From: Eucommia ulmoides
Lineage: Eukaryota; Streptophyta; Magnoliopsida; Garryales; Eucommiaceae
DNA: 64,000 nucleotides
Assembly (NCBI GenBank): GCA_016647705.1
Contig: CM028335.1
Location: forward strand, 42,039,026-42,103,025
Reading direction: 5' to 3'
Below the pieces are notes generated by a model. It was not told the origin of the DNA, made no database searches, and worked only from the letters and a program-made list of their open reading frames with translations. Within the stretch, counting starts at the first letter, position 1. Every line of letters begins with the position of its first letter. A program made the translations under genes and the position numbers. Shown here in pieces: positions 47,380 through 58,790 of this stretch.

Positions 47380-48640
47380 TCAATAAAAATAGATCAACTT
47401 CCTCAAAACAACATGCATAGACTCCTCAGCTACTAACATACATTTATTATAGACTCTATAAGACGGACTGTTAGTGGCATATCCAAGGAAAATCCCATAG
47501 TCAGATTTAGCATAAAATTTACCTAGATTATCCTTATCATTCAAAATGAAACATTTACAATGAAATACCTTGAAATAGGATATGTTCGGAGTCTTACCAT
47601 TCTTGATTTCATAAGGGGTTTTATTAAATCCTCTACGAATTGATACCCAATTTATCACATGGGAAGCGGTACTTACTATATTGGCCCATAAATAAGTTGG
47701 TAAACGATTTTCATTAAGCATCATTCTGGCTATCTCCTAAAGCATTATGTTGTTCCTTTCCACAATACCGTTTTGTTGTGGTGATCTCAGTGCAGAGAAG
47801 TTATAAGTATAACGGTGCTCATCATAGTAACTGATTACATCATTATTCTTAAACTCTCTACCTCTATCACTACGAATATTGATGATAGAACATTGCTTCT
47901 CATTTTGAACATGCTTGCAAAACTTAGAAAACACATAAGCAACTTCACTCTTCTTGGCAAGGAAGAACATCTAAGTAAGTCTAGAATAATCATCAACAAT
48001 CACAAATGCATAAAATTTACCTCCTAGACTAGCAATAGCATTTAGATCAAACAATCGAGATGCAACATTTCAAGATATCTAGACGTGGACGTGTGCATCT
48101 TTTTCTTAAATGATGATCTAGATTGTTTGCCTAGCTGACATGCATCACATACTTTAATTCAAGTAGGCCACGTATGAAACTCTTTTTAGATAAATTAGAA
48201 ATAAATTCCACACTATCATACCCAAGGCTCCTATGTCATAACCAACTATTTTCAGATAAAACATTTAAACAAGATAAGTTTTGAGAAGATAAATCATCGA
48301 ATGAACATGTATAAACATTCTCAAAATGTGATGCAACTAATAAAATACTACTATCATGCCCATTCTTAATGATGCATCTATCATGATAAAACACAATATT
48401 ATAACTTTTGTCATATAGTTGACTTATACTAAGCAAGTTATCTTTAAGACTATCAACTAATAATACATCTTTAACAATAGTAGTACCATTACCGATATTA
48501 TCTATACCGATAATTTTACCCTTAGCGTTGTCTCTAAATGTCACATGACCTCTATCTTTAGGTGTCAAAGATATAAATTTCGATTTTTCTCCCGTCATGT
48601 GTCAAGAACAACTACTGTTCAGGAACCATTTGTCCTTGCC
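47380..48640 (-). pseudogene. copia protease end, GAG-pre-integrase and integrase of C1-a
   Basis: SCSRHMTGEKSKFISLTPKD at about 48545-48610 is the region just after the aspartic-protease catalytic motif (family D-S-G-C-S-R-H-M-T-G; here the Asp position is damaged). It runs into NLLSISQLYDKSYNIVF. The integrase core shows SDRGREFKNNDVISYYDEH and ALRSPQQNGIVERNN (about 47740-47880), and the C-terminal part shows KGMF-type blocks such as HCKCFILNDKDNLGKF and SDYGIFLGYATNSPSYRVYN. Separated by stops near 48230, 48020 and 47730. Confidence 0.9.
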
Positions 48641-49290
48641 TATCGATGCTTTCAGAATAACCTGCAAAGAACACCTCAAAAAATTCCTAAGTGGTACCCA
48701 GTCTACGTGGGTCCGTTCTTGTTAGTCGGGACAACTTTAGTTCCTTTTGGAACCCAAATTTGTCTGCAATTAGATATTTTAGAAAAACATCTACGAATAG
48801 TATGCCCCACAACATTACATTTAAAACATCTAACAAGATCTTTGGTTTTTAGAAAAGAATTTATAAAAGCTTTTTTGTTTAAGATTTTTCTGAAATCCAA
48901 TATTGGCTTTATCAAAGATACCTAGTGAACTTCCCAAAATAATTTTCAAATTATTCTTATCGCCGGTGAATTTGAGAACTATTGAATGTAAATTCGACAT
49001 CTTGGATTTTAATTCAATGTTTTCATATTCATAATCCATTACTTGCTTGTTTAATGAGTTAATTGTACTTTGAAGGGCATTAATTTTAGAACATTGATTT
49101 TTATAATCATGCGTAAGTTTTTTATGTACATCAAATAAATTATCAAAATCTAAAGGATGGGAACTTGAACACTTAGATACCTTATCACCAGTGGTCATTA
49201 ACGCAAGCATGGATGATCCTTCACTTCCTGATTTTTTTGAACTACTTGATTCAAAATCATCCAAGGTAGCTTTCATTGACTTTTTCTTGT
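48640..49290 (-). pseudogene. Coiled-coil linker and second zinc knuckle of C1-a polyprotein
   Basis: A frame from 49276 has an acidic/Ser-rich start and then a helix with heptads (KINALQSTINSLNKQV, then EYENIELKSKMSNLHSIVLK). It runs by frameshift into RCFKCNVVGHTIRRC, a complete CCHC knuckle (about 48790-48835), and RQIWVPKGTK. This coiled coil plus second knuckle lies between gag proper and protease, equivalent to the only coding part kept in C1-b. Confidence 0.8.
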
Positions 49291-49339
49291 TCTTATTTCC
49301 TTTCTTCTTCTTATTTATTTTCTTATCTTTTTCTTTGTC

Positions 49340-50150
49340 TTTCTTTGGCTCGAGCTATTTGGTTTGGAAGTGGCCAGTCTTGTGACAATTGTAACATTCC
49401 ACATTGTTCATGTTGAAATTCCTCTTTCCCCGGAATGTATGTTGAGTCATTCTTCTGAAATTCTTTGTGAGAAGTGCCACATCATTTTCTTGCTCACTGT
49501 GAAGACTCACATGATCATTGTCATTCTCTTCCTCATTTTTTTGAACTTTCAATTCCAAGGATTTCATTTAGATATTTCCTATGTCATCATCATATCCTCG
49601 AATTGACGTCTCATGCGTCATCAGGTTGCCAGTGAGGTCATCAATTTCATACTTTGCAAAATCCTTTGCTTCCTCAATCGCAGTCACCTTCGGCTCCCAC
49701 ATATTAGTTAAAGATCTCAAGATCTTTCGAACTTTATCCTCTATGGTGTATGGCTTTCCGAGTTGATTCAAATAGTTGCAGATATTGTTGAACCGTGTGT
49801 ACATCTCTTGAATAGATTCTGTTTCACCCATTCTAAATAATTCGAATTGTCGGATTAAGGCATTGATTGTAAACTGCTTCACTTGACTAGTTCTTTCCTG
49901 TAATTTGTCCTACATCTCTTTCGCTGACCCGCAACTTGAGACCTTGGAATATTTATTAGCATCTAAAGAGCAAAACATAATATTAATAGCTTGAGAATTT
50001 ATAGAAAGCTTTTTCTTATCAGAAGTGCTCAATTGCTCCTTTTTCTTAGCAACTCCGTTTTCCATAGAGATAAACGGACCATCCTCAATAGCTAGCCACA
50101 CATCATAATTAGTGTCCTGGAGGAATGCAATCATTATATCCTTCTAGAAT
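49340..50150 (-). pseudogene. copia gag of C1-a (UBN2-type) with first zinc knuckle
   Basis: Three minus-strand segments: 50134-49910 (FLQDTNYDVWLAIEDGPF, then INSQAINIMFCSLDANKYSK), 49882-49568 (QFELFRMGETESIQEMYTRF, then LGKPYTIEDKVRKILRSL) and 49567-49355 (NNVECYNCHKTGHFQTK). These are the UBN2 gag motifs and a CCHC knuckle in order. Stops at about 49906 and 49567 separate them, so no full-length gag is made. Confidence 0.9.
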
Positions 50151-50259
50151 GAGTAATTTTCACCTACAAATAAAGGTGGACAATGCATAGATTGCCTCTC
50201 ACCTAATGTGCCTATCGTGTGTGCCATATGATCTTTGTTAGCTAGTGTATCGAGCTAAA

Positions 50260-50274
50260 GCAACTCTGATACCA
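50260..50274 (-). other. Primer-binding site, initiator tRNA-Met type (C1-a)
   Basis: TGGTATCAGAGTTGC on the minus strand, two bases after the LTR end ...GGGCCAACA, complementary to the 3' end of initiator tRNA-Met. Confidence 0.9.
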
Positions 50275-50276
50275 AT

Positions 50277-52502
50277 TGTTGGCCCAGTGATCTACCCAAG
50301 AGGGGGGTGAATTGGATAGTTATAAAACATTTAAGTAAATTCTTATCTTTCAACACTTAAATAATCAAATAACTAATTTAATCCTAAATCAATTATTATT
50401 TATAAAGCAACAGATAAGTGTTATTTATTCTAGGTGTACACCCAAACAACAAGAAATAAATAAAGTAAAGAAAGCAGCACACAAGGATATATCCTGGTTC
50501 ACCAAGCTATTCTTGGCTAATCCAGCCCTCTGAGCCCCATAGAGATTCACACCCACTAAACCACTTGATTCCTTCAACAGGTAGGAACCAAACCTTTACA
50601 CAACGATTCTTCTACAGGCTCAGAATCAACCTTTATAATTCTATTTTCACAGGCTAAGGAAGAACCTTATATTTTTTCAGGCTAAAGACTAACTTAATTA
50701 TTTTACCAGACTAAGAATCAAACCTCACAAAACACTCCAAGTATCCTTTTCACCAGTAAGGACAGAACCATTACAAATCACTCAAATTTAATTCTAATCA
50801 GGAAGAATCAAGCCTAACTCCCTTCAAGCAAAAAGAGTAACCTAATTTTTTTATACAATACGTAAAGATTAAACCTCAATCTCTTTACTAGAAGAAATCG
50901 AAACCGAAGCTACCCCTGACTAGATACTCCCGATAGTATCTAATTTGCAAAACTCACCAATTACAAGAATTAATGAATTTCTTCTCCCTCGCACCTTCTA
51001 CCACCTCAAATCAATTTTACTCGATTAATATCCTGAATTTACTAGAGATAGAATATTACATGAGGAATTCAAATTCTAATTACAATAGATATGGATAACA
51101 CAAAAATAAGCACGTAATCAGATTATCACAAAAGTTATCTTAAAATAATTTTTATGATATTTAAATTTGAAAAACAATTTTACAAAGATCATATATCCAA
51201 GCAAGCAATAATAATATAAAATCACAATTAAAAACAAAATCTTGGAACGATCTCACCAGGATAACCACCGAAAGATTGAATATGAATCGCAAGACAACTT
51301 AAATTAGTGACAAAAAAACACTTAGCACTATTTCTCATGAACTTTTCTCACGAAATGATCTCACAATGACCTCTCAAGAAAATATCAGAATATCGACCCT
51401 TAGAAAGCTCAAGAACAATTAGTTCTTGATAGAAGTGATGTCTTGATCTCAAAAAAACGCTGGTCTATTTAAACTGATTTGAAACATGCCCTCAACGGTT
51501 AGTTCCCACAAGATATTGCAATTAAATGCATATATAGACCCCGTATATCAATACCATTTAATCCTAGTCCAATTTACTTAAATTTGGCTTTTAAAATATT
51601 CAATTAGGTCCCCAAATTAATTCTTAATCTCAAAACAAATAGATAGAAAGTATTAAACGAACTAAATTGAGAAATGCCAATATTTTATGTATAATATCTA
51701 TAGGGATTTCCAAATAGGAGTAACATATTATCAATATATTCAATTCCCTAAGATATCTCCAAAAGATCTGCAAAAAAAAAAAGGCTAGTTTTGATCAAAT
51801 CCCGAAAATCCTTGAAATCTGAAACAACCAAGTCAGTTGACCGACCTTTGCCTAACGGTCAACCGATGGATACATGATGTATCCCAACCTTTACTCAAAT
51901 ACAGGTTGGTTGACCGATCCTCTATAGGTTGGTTGACCGATCGATACAAGATACATTCTCAGGCCTCCCTAGTTGGTTGATCGATTGTCGATGGTCGATT
52001 GACCGATCAATACCGGAAGTTTAGCTTTCGGCCATCGGTTGACCGATCTCCATTGGTTAGTTAACCAATCGATTCAATGACTCTCCATTTTCTAGCCCTT
52101 GCCCATTGATTGATCGAACCTTGTGGTCGGTTGATTGATTGTTGCTGGAACAATATCCCTTTCAATATATTTCAACTTCAAACTTCGACATTTTCAACCC
52201 TTTAACCAATTTATTTTCTTGGTTAAACTAAATTAACACTAATAATCAAATTTAAACACTAATCTTGCTTAAGTCAATTTTCCTTTTTCAATTTTACATT
52301 GGAGCAAATATTTGAATAATTATTAGGACCTTAATTTAAACACATATAAAAATAAATCATTTTATGTCCGTCTCTGCATCCTTCATAATTACTTTATGAT
52401 GGTATCTTGATTAGAAGTCTTTGACTTGAAACACTCAATAAAAACATTAGTTCCACAAAAAATATCAACACTTAATTGTCCATCAAAATCTTAGGATCGA
52501 CA
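50277..52502 (-). repeat. 5' LTR of C1-a
   Basis: 2226 bp. Minus strand starts TGTCGATCCTAAGATTTTGA and ends CACTGGGCCAACA. Palindrome array GGTTGACCGATC-type at 51830-52140. Confidence 0.95.
51830..52140. repeat. Palindrome array in C1-a 5' LTR
   Basis: About nine copies of GGTTGACCGA or its complement TCGGTCAACC, many decayed, separated by 20-40 bp. Confidence 0.85.
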
Positions 52503-52923
52503 TACTACATGATTATGATATGTACAAGCATAATACATGAAATTAAGACAAGAATAAAGGATCCTCAAGACACATAGATAGTTTAGGGAAGTGGTATTTC
52601 CCTAAACATATACCTTCATATCCTTCTTTCATAGTTTTGGCTGGAACTCGATCGATCACTGTCAACTTCCTGAGTTCTTGCTCTAAGAACCTTAAGAACA
52701 CCCTCTGAGACCGAATTTTAGCAAAATAACAGTGTGTTATTGAAAAGAAATGCTTAGGAGGCCTAGAACCCAACAGAGTTGCTTGAGTTTAGAGTGAGAA
52801 GCTAAGAATTCAAGACTTGAAAAATGAGAAACCATGGACTCCTATTTTTAGGCCCAGGACCATATGCATTCACCCATGCGTAAAGTACTCCAGCCCTTTC
52901 CTTAGGGTCTGTTTGTTTAAGTG
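52503..52923 (-). repeat. LTR A (gypsy), part 2
   Basis: Continues part 1 after the TACTA duplication. It matches, inverted, LTR B 54340-54650 (for example ACACTGTTATT and AGTTCTTGCTC blocks), including a weak TATA-like TAAAAATAGG (minus, about 52832-52842). It stops at 52923 where LTR B starts. Confidence 0.8.
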
Positions 52924-55900
52924 TGTAGACACCTCATTTTGTCCCGCCCAATCAATGTCAAATTAAGTATAAGTTCAAATAAGTTTTAAATTTGGGTTTA
53001 AAAGGAATGAATTTCTACCTGAGATCACACTATATAATATACAAAAATGCCCAAAAAATGAGTAAAACACAAATCTGTTTAATTTAACAAAATGCAGTTA
53101 AGTAAAAGTTTGGGGTCAACCTCAAAATTTACATAATTTAAGGTGGTCTAAAATGACTTTATTAAAGTTTGATTTTCATTAAATCATATTTAGTATAGAT
53201 AAAAATTAGCCACTAACCTTAATTATATGATATTTTAAACAATTAACTTAGTTACTTACCTCGACCATGAAACATTTACTTTCATTGAATCTTATCGGTT
53301 TAACACCAAAAACATTTATTTCATTTAGACATATTACATCTTATACCATCAAGAAACATTTATTTTCACAAGGGTGATTATGGAGCTGGGCTTGATTTGG
53401 ATTTACACCAAATTCAAGTAGTCTTGACAAACCACCTTAGGCCCAGTAGATTAAGGGCTGAGCCATCATTTAATGACCACACAATTAGACTTTAAATGAT
53501 CAAGGAACATTCCTATAATTTACCTACCAAATGGCTAAGGAAGGGAACTAAGACACTTTAGGGTGCAACCAACCGTTATCGAATTTAAACCGATTCGATT
53601 CGCTACCTAAGTTAGGAATTTAATGTGCATAAAATTCCCATAAAATCAAGAATTAAATTATTGGGATGACATGGAAAGGATAAATTCAAGGTATCTAGAT
53701 ATTTTGAGCAAAATATCTTAGTGTTAACTGAAAACCTTGAATTGTAACTAGCCGTTATTGAAACCAAATCGAATTGGTTTGCCACCTATACAATGCATTA
53801 AATGGACATCCCATCAAGAATAAATTTTTGGGATGACATGGAATGTCTAGGTTCAAAGGATGTAGATATTTTTACTAAAATATATTAGGGTTAACTAAGA
53901 ACTTGAAAACCAACTGTCAGTTATAAGGTAAGTTAACCCGATTCCATCCAAAATGAACCGAATGTATGGCCGCCAAGAAATAACTCATCACCCAGAATTA
54001 AATTCAAAGTGACACTTCAAGACAAGGTTCAAAGCACCTTGGATGCATTTATGATAACTTAACTGAAATAGTGAAGCTAACCGTTACCTAGCCCCTAAAC
54101 TGAACCGGATGCGTCACATCAAGTCATAAATGCAACCATGTGTAAGGAATTTGATTGGTGGGAAAGTAATGTTGGAAATGATTGCTAGTCATTACCAAAT
54201 CTTTGAGAATCCTTCCTTCCACCATAAATTCGTTCAAAGCTAAACAAAACCAAAGAAGGATACTAAGTCCCCTAGGACAAACAAAGCCTAAGAAAGACCC
54301 TGGAATGACTTGCACGTTTTCCAATGTGTAGGCCCCCAGGCCTATAAATACAGGGGTCTTCTTCTCATTTTTTAAAATCTTGAATGCCTAATTTCTCTCT
54401 CTAAACTCGAGCAACTCTCTCAAGTACTAGGCCTCTCAAGCATATTTCTCAAATAACACACTGTTATTCTACTAAAATCCAGTATTAGAAGGTGTTCTTG
54501 AAGTTCTTGGAGCAAGAACTCGAAAGATCGACAAACTACCAATCAACACTAAGACAAGATAAGCAAGGAAGGAAAAGAGATTAGCTATTTAGGGACGACC
54601 AAATCCATTAAGTAGTGTGTTCTTGAGTTCTTGGCTAAGAAATTGAGGGATCAATGATCCCCGATCAATCACCAACCAAGAAGATCAAGTAGGAAAAGGA
54701 GGTAAACACTTAGGGAAGACCGCATCCCCTAAGTAGGTATGTTTCATCAAATAACCCAATGACTTTGGTTTAAACTTGTGTATATAACTTGTATATAGCA
54801 TAATCATGTAGATAACATACTTTAATTTCATGTACATAACACATAAAACCGATAAACAACCAAATAAACACTTAAACAATGAAACAAATACTTGATTTTG
54901 TTAAGAACAACCAAATAAACACTTAATTTTTGCTATATTAACCAAACCATATTCAAATCATTACAAGCATCTCATGAACACTCAAGAACATTCAAAAACA
55001 TTCAAGAACATCAAATCATCCGAGAACATGTGAAGAGCATGTGAGGATTGAAACAAAACTTCTATCACACCATGAGTTATGCATAGTCTTTATGATTCTC
55101 TCAAGGACATTACACTGACTCTTTACTAACTGTTAATAATGACTATACAACTACTAATAACTAGATTTACTTTCTGCTAGATGTCAATATCACAGCTAGG
55201 ATGGTTTGTGGATTGGCACCTATATATATCTATGTACTTATATACTATATCGATAGACCATTGTGGCTAAGAACTTGGGATAAAAGAGGGCCTCTATTCC
55301 TTCAGGGATATGCTTGATTCTTCTTCAGAAACATTCCCGTTTTCCTTAGTTATGAGTAGGACTGGCATACATATATGGTATTTATTTTCCTTTTTCAAAT
55401 AATAACTCACATACTAACACTAACTAATCAAAATAAAGAGTTTGTTTAAGGTGTTCTTGAAAAAATCAAAGAGTGTTATGTACATTTCATGTTGTGATTC
55501 AGGTTGTTCACAACTTAAAAACGACTAATAATAAACAAAATTAAGGTTGTGATTCAGGTTGTTCACAACTTTAAAAACTGTTAATAATAGCTAACTAAGG
55601 TTGTGATTCAGGTTGTTCACAACTAAAACTAACTAATAATCAACTAAAATTAACTAAAACGAACCAGTTTTTATAACTAAAACAAACCAGTCTGTAACTA
55701 AAACCAACCAAGCTTTTAAACTTAATAAGAATGAACTACGTTTGACCAGATCTTTGGTAACCACCCAAAGTACGTAGGCAACCCATAAGGGTTCGGTCAC
55801 ACATTTAATAATAAACCATATCCTTTAACCTAACACAAACGAACTATGTAAATACCTAATTCTCATTTGAGATACGTAGGCAACCCACGTGCGAGTTCGA

Positions 55901-56548
55901 ACATATATCCAAATAATTTAGTCTTAGTTTACATTTCATTTAGTATAACTTGCATATTTACATTTTTGTCTGTATATAAACTGTCATTGGGTGTCGCTGA
56001 CAAGTAGTATCTCTAGTATTTACCTACTTTCCATTATATCATGTTAAAAATGATAAAAAGAGGAAAATCTTTAAAAAAAAGGGAATTATTCTTGTTTAAG
56101 TAAAAAAAAAAACAAAAAAATAAAAATAAAAAATCCTTGCTTGGATAGTGTTTAATAGTGAATATCTATTTAGATTGAGGTACCATTTTTGGACAGGTGT
56201 CTTGGAGTGTCTAACACCTTCCCTGAGCATAACTGACTCCTGAACTTAAAGAATATCTCTGGTACATAGACCTATGAAAATGAAAAAATGGTAATTTTAA
56301 AAGGAAAAATGAATTTCCAAAATCTCAATGACCTAGCACACCATTTAACCCCATGTTATGTGACGACTCATTTTTTAACAAAAAATCTCAGGCCAAGAAG
56401 TTTTTCAAAACTAATACCTAAAAAGCTCTTGAAAAACCGTTTTCAAAATGAACGGATTTGTATGACTTAGAGAGGAAGGGAGGAAACTTGTTTTCATCCT
56501 CTTCCTAATTTTCTACTTCTTTCGCTATCAAAATCCAGGGGTGCGTTA
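52924..56548 (+). mobile_element. LTR B: solo gypsy LTR inserted in LTR A of the same family
   Basis: 3625 bp, TGTAGACACCTCATTTTGTC...CCAGGGGTGCGTTA. Plus orientation, opposite to LTR A. TATA box TATAAATA at 54343-54350, followed by TCTCTCTCTAAACTCGA. The LTR A sequence that should be contiguous resumes on the far side (56549 onward: GGTTTTGATC..., AAAGATTTGGTAATGATTGG). Flanks AAGTG (52919-52923) and TAGGG (56549-56553) are consistent with a diverged AAGGG duplication. No interior remains. Confidence 0.85.
55491..55624 (+). repeat. Three 54-55 bp tandem units with a hairpin core
   Basis: GTTGTGATTCAGGTTGTTCA starts at 55491, 55546 and 55600. Each 24 bp core has GTTGTGA and TCACAAC as a 7 bp stem. 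LTR A lacks this expansion. Confidence 0.9.
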
Positions 56549-57918
56549 TAGGGGATAAGCTCTTTTGATTTGGTTTTGATCATCTTTAGATGAATGTTGA
56601 GTGGAATGGAAGATTCTTAAAGATTTGGTAATGATTGGCAATCATTACCCATCATTACACTCCCTTGAATCCCATTGGTTGCACATGGGTGCATTTACAA
56701 AATAATATGACACTTTCGGTTCAGTGTAGGGGCTAAGTACCAATTAGTTTCACTATTTTGGTTTGGTTGTCATAAATTCTTCTAAGGTGAATTGTATTTA
56801 ATCTTGATGTGTCACTTGGAATTTAATGCTCTATGATGAGTCAATTCTTGGTGAGCACACATCTGGTTGGTTTTGGGTTGAATCGCATTATTTCAAGGTT
56901 TCTAGTTAACCCTAAGATATTTTGATAAAAATATCTTGATACCTTGAACCTACCCCTTCCTTGTCATCTGAAGTAATAAATTCTTGATGGTATGTGCATT
57001 TAATACATTGGCTAGGTGGAAAACCGAATTAGTTTTGTTTTGGTAAGGGGTAGTCACATTTTAGGGATTTCGGTTAAACCTAAGATATTTTGCTCAAAAT
57101 ATCTACATCCCTCGAATATGTCCTATCCATGTCACCCCAACCATTTAATTCTTGTGGTATGGGAATTTATTTCATATTAAATGCCTAACCTAGGTGGCGA
57201 ACCGAATTGGTTTAGTTTCGATAACGGTTGGTTACCTCCTAAGTATCTTGGTTTCTCCCTTAGATATTTTGTGTAGATAATATCTAGGGATTTTTTGGTC
57301 ATTTAATGGATCCTTTTTGGTCCTTTTAATTGTGGTTGTTCCCTTGATTCATTGGGCCTAGGGTGGTTTGTCAAGATAACTTGCATTGGTGTAAATCCAA
57401 ACCAAGCCCAAATCCTTAATCACCTTGGTGATTTAGGATTTGTCATGACATTTCCAAGCCTTTATCAAGGTCTTTTGGATTTTTTATAGATTTTATTTGA
57501 TGTAATATGCATAAATGAAACAAATATTTTTGGTGCTAAACTAACAAAATTCAGTGATAGTAAATGTTTCAGGGTTAGGGTAGGTGACTGAGGTAATTAT
57601 TGAAATATCCTATAATTAAGGAGTAGTGGCTAATTTTTATTCATACTATAGGTGATTTAATGAAAAAAAAAAAACCCTTTAATAATGTCATTTTGGACCC
57701 CCTTAAATTATAGGACTTTTGAGATTGACCGAAACTTTTACTTAGCTGAATTTAGTCAAATTTAACAGTTTTCGTGTTTTCTCATTTTTTGGTATTTTTC
57801 TATATTATACAATATGATCTCAGGTAGAAACTCATTCTCTTTATGGCTAATTTCAAAGTTTATCTGAACTTGCACTTGCTTTGACACTAATTGTGCGGGA
57901 CAAAATGTGGTGTCTACA
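56549..57918 (-). repeat. LTR A (gypsy), part 3: U3
   Basis: Minus-oriented 1370 bp ending (on the plus strand) in ACAAAATGTGGTGTCTACA, the complement of the TGTAGACACC LTR start. It aligns inverted with LTR B 52924-54290. LTR A sums to about 3.4 kb over its three parts. Confidence 0.85.
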
Positions 57919-57932
57919 ATTGTCCCTTTTCG
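57919..57932 (-). other. Polypurine tract before LTR A
   Basis: The minus strand reads CGAAAAGGGACAAT immediately before TGTAGACACC. This shows that LTR A is a 3' LTR and that element interior continues rightward. Confidence 0.7.
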
Positions 57933-58129
57933 TCATGCGAGTTTACTGGTAATGAAAAAAAGGAGACACTGACATTTTGTGCCACTAGACATGAAATATA
58001 AATACATTTATTTAAATAAACTAAGCGAAGTTAGGAGATTTTGATATTGCTGTCATTACCTTATAAGAGTGGTAAAGGGTTTCCTAAAGGACAGCGACAT
58101 GCTTAACCCTTGAGGAATGCGATTAGGAT

Positions 58130-58790
58130 GACAATCAAGTAATCCTACCATGACTTGGATTCCTAAAGGATGACCAATTATCAATCCCAGAGGATTTGGT
58201 TAGGACGACGATCGAACAATTCAACCGATGACTACATATTATACTCCTAAAGGATGACCAACGATCAAGCCTATAGGACTTGGCGAGGACGACACTCTGT
58301 ACGAGCCCTCCCAAGAGTTACACTACTACTCCTAAAGGATGACCAATGATATATCCTATAGGACATGGAGAAGACAACACTCTGTGTGAGCCCTCCCAAG
58401 CATTATACTACTATACTATATTATTGGCTGGCCAGAGTTATTAAAATACTATCTAGCTAGAATTATACTATTATATTATACTACTAGCTGGCCGAAATTA
58501 TTAAAATACTATTTGGCTAGAATTACACTATTATATCATACTACTATATTATACTACTGGCTGGCCAAAATTATACGATTAAACTCCTAAAGAATTATGT
58601 GCAGTCTATCCGAAATTATTAAAATACTATCTGGCTAACTGTCTAGAATTATAGTACAAAATTAAAATAGTACTGGTTGGGATTATTAAAATACTATCTG
58701 GCTAGCTAGCTGGTATTACACTACTACATTCTTAAAGGATGATGAACTGTCTATCCTATAGGATGTGGAGAAGATGACACTCGGTCAATC
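58130..58790. repeat. Degenerate tandem repeats (TCCTAAAGGATGACCAA and CTGGCTGGCC units)
   Basis: Unit 1, about 80-95 bp with TCCTAAAGGATGACCAA then CCTATAGGAC(T/A)TGG and GACGACACTCTG, at about 58154, 58248, 58330 and 58725. Unit 2, about 60 bp with CTGGCTGGCC and ATTATTAAAATACTATCTGG, repeats between 58425 and 58710. Confidence 0.8.

Larger units (their letters stand above)
36894..52502 (-). mobile_element. Ty1/copia element C1-a, near full length, nested host of another copia
   Basis: Minus-strand element with perfect TSD TACTA (36889-36893, 52503-52507). 5' LTR 50277-52502; PBS TGGTATCAGAGTTGC (initiator Met type, minus strand, about 50260-50274); interior 45234-50276; purine tract AAAAAATGGGGAGAT at about 45236-45252; 3' LTR 45233 down to 36894, split by the 37595-43523 insertion. 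The interior has gag, two zinc knuckles, protease/GAG-pre-integrase, integrase, RT and RNase H in copia order. All are broken by stops and frameshifts. Gag type and long LTRs suggest the SIRE/Maximus side of plant copia (inference). Confidence 0.95.
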
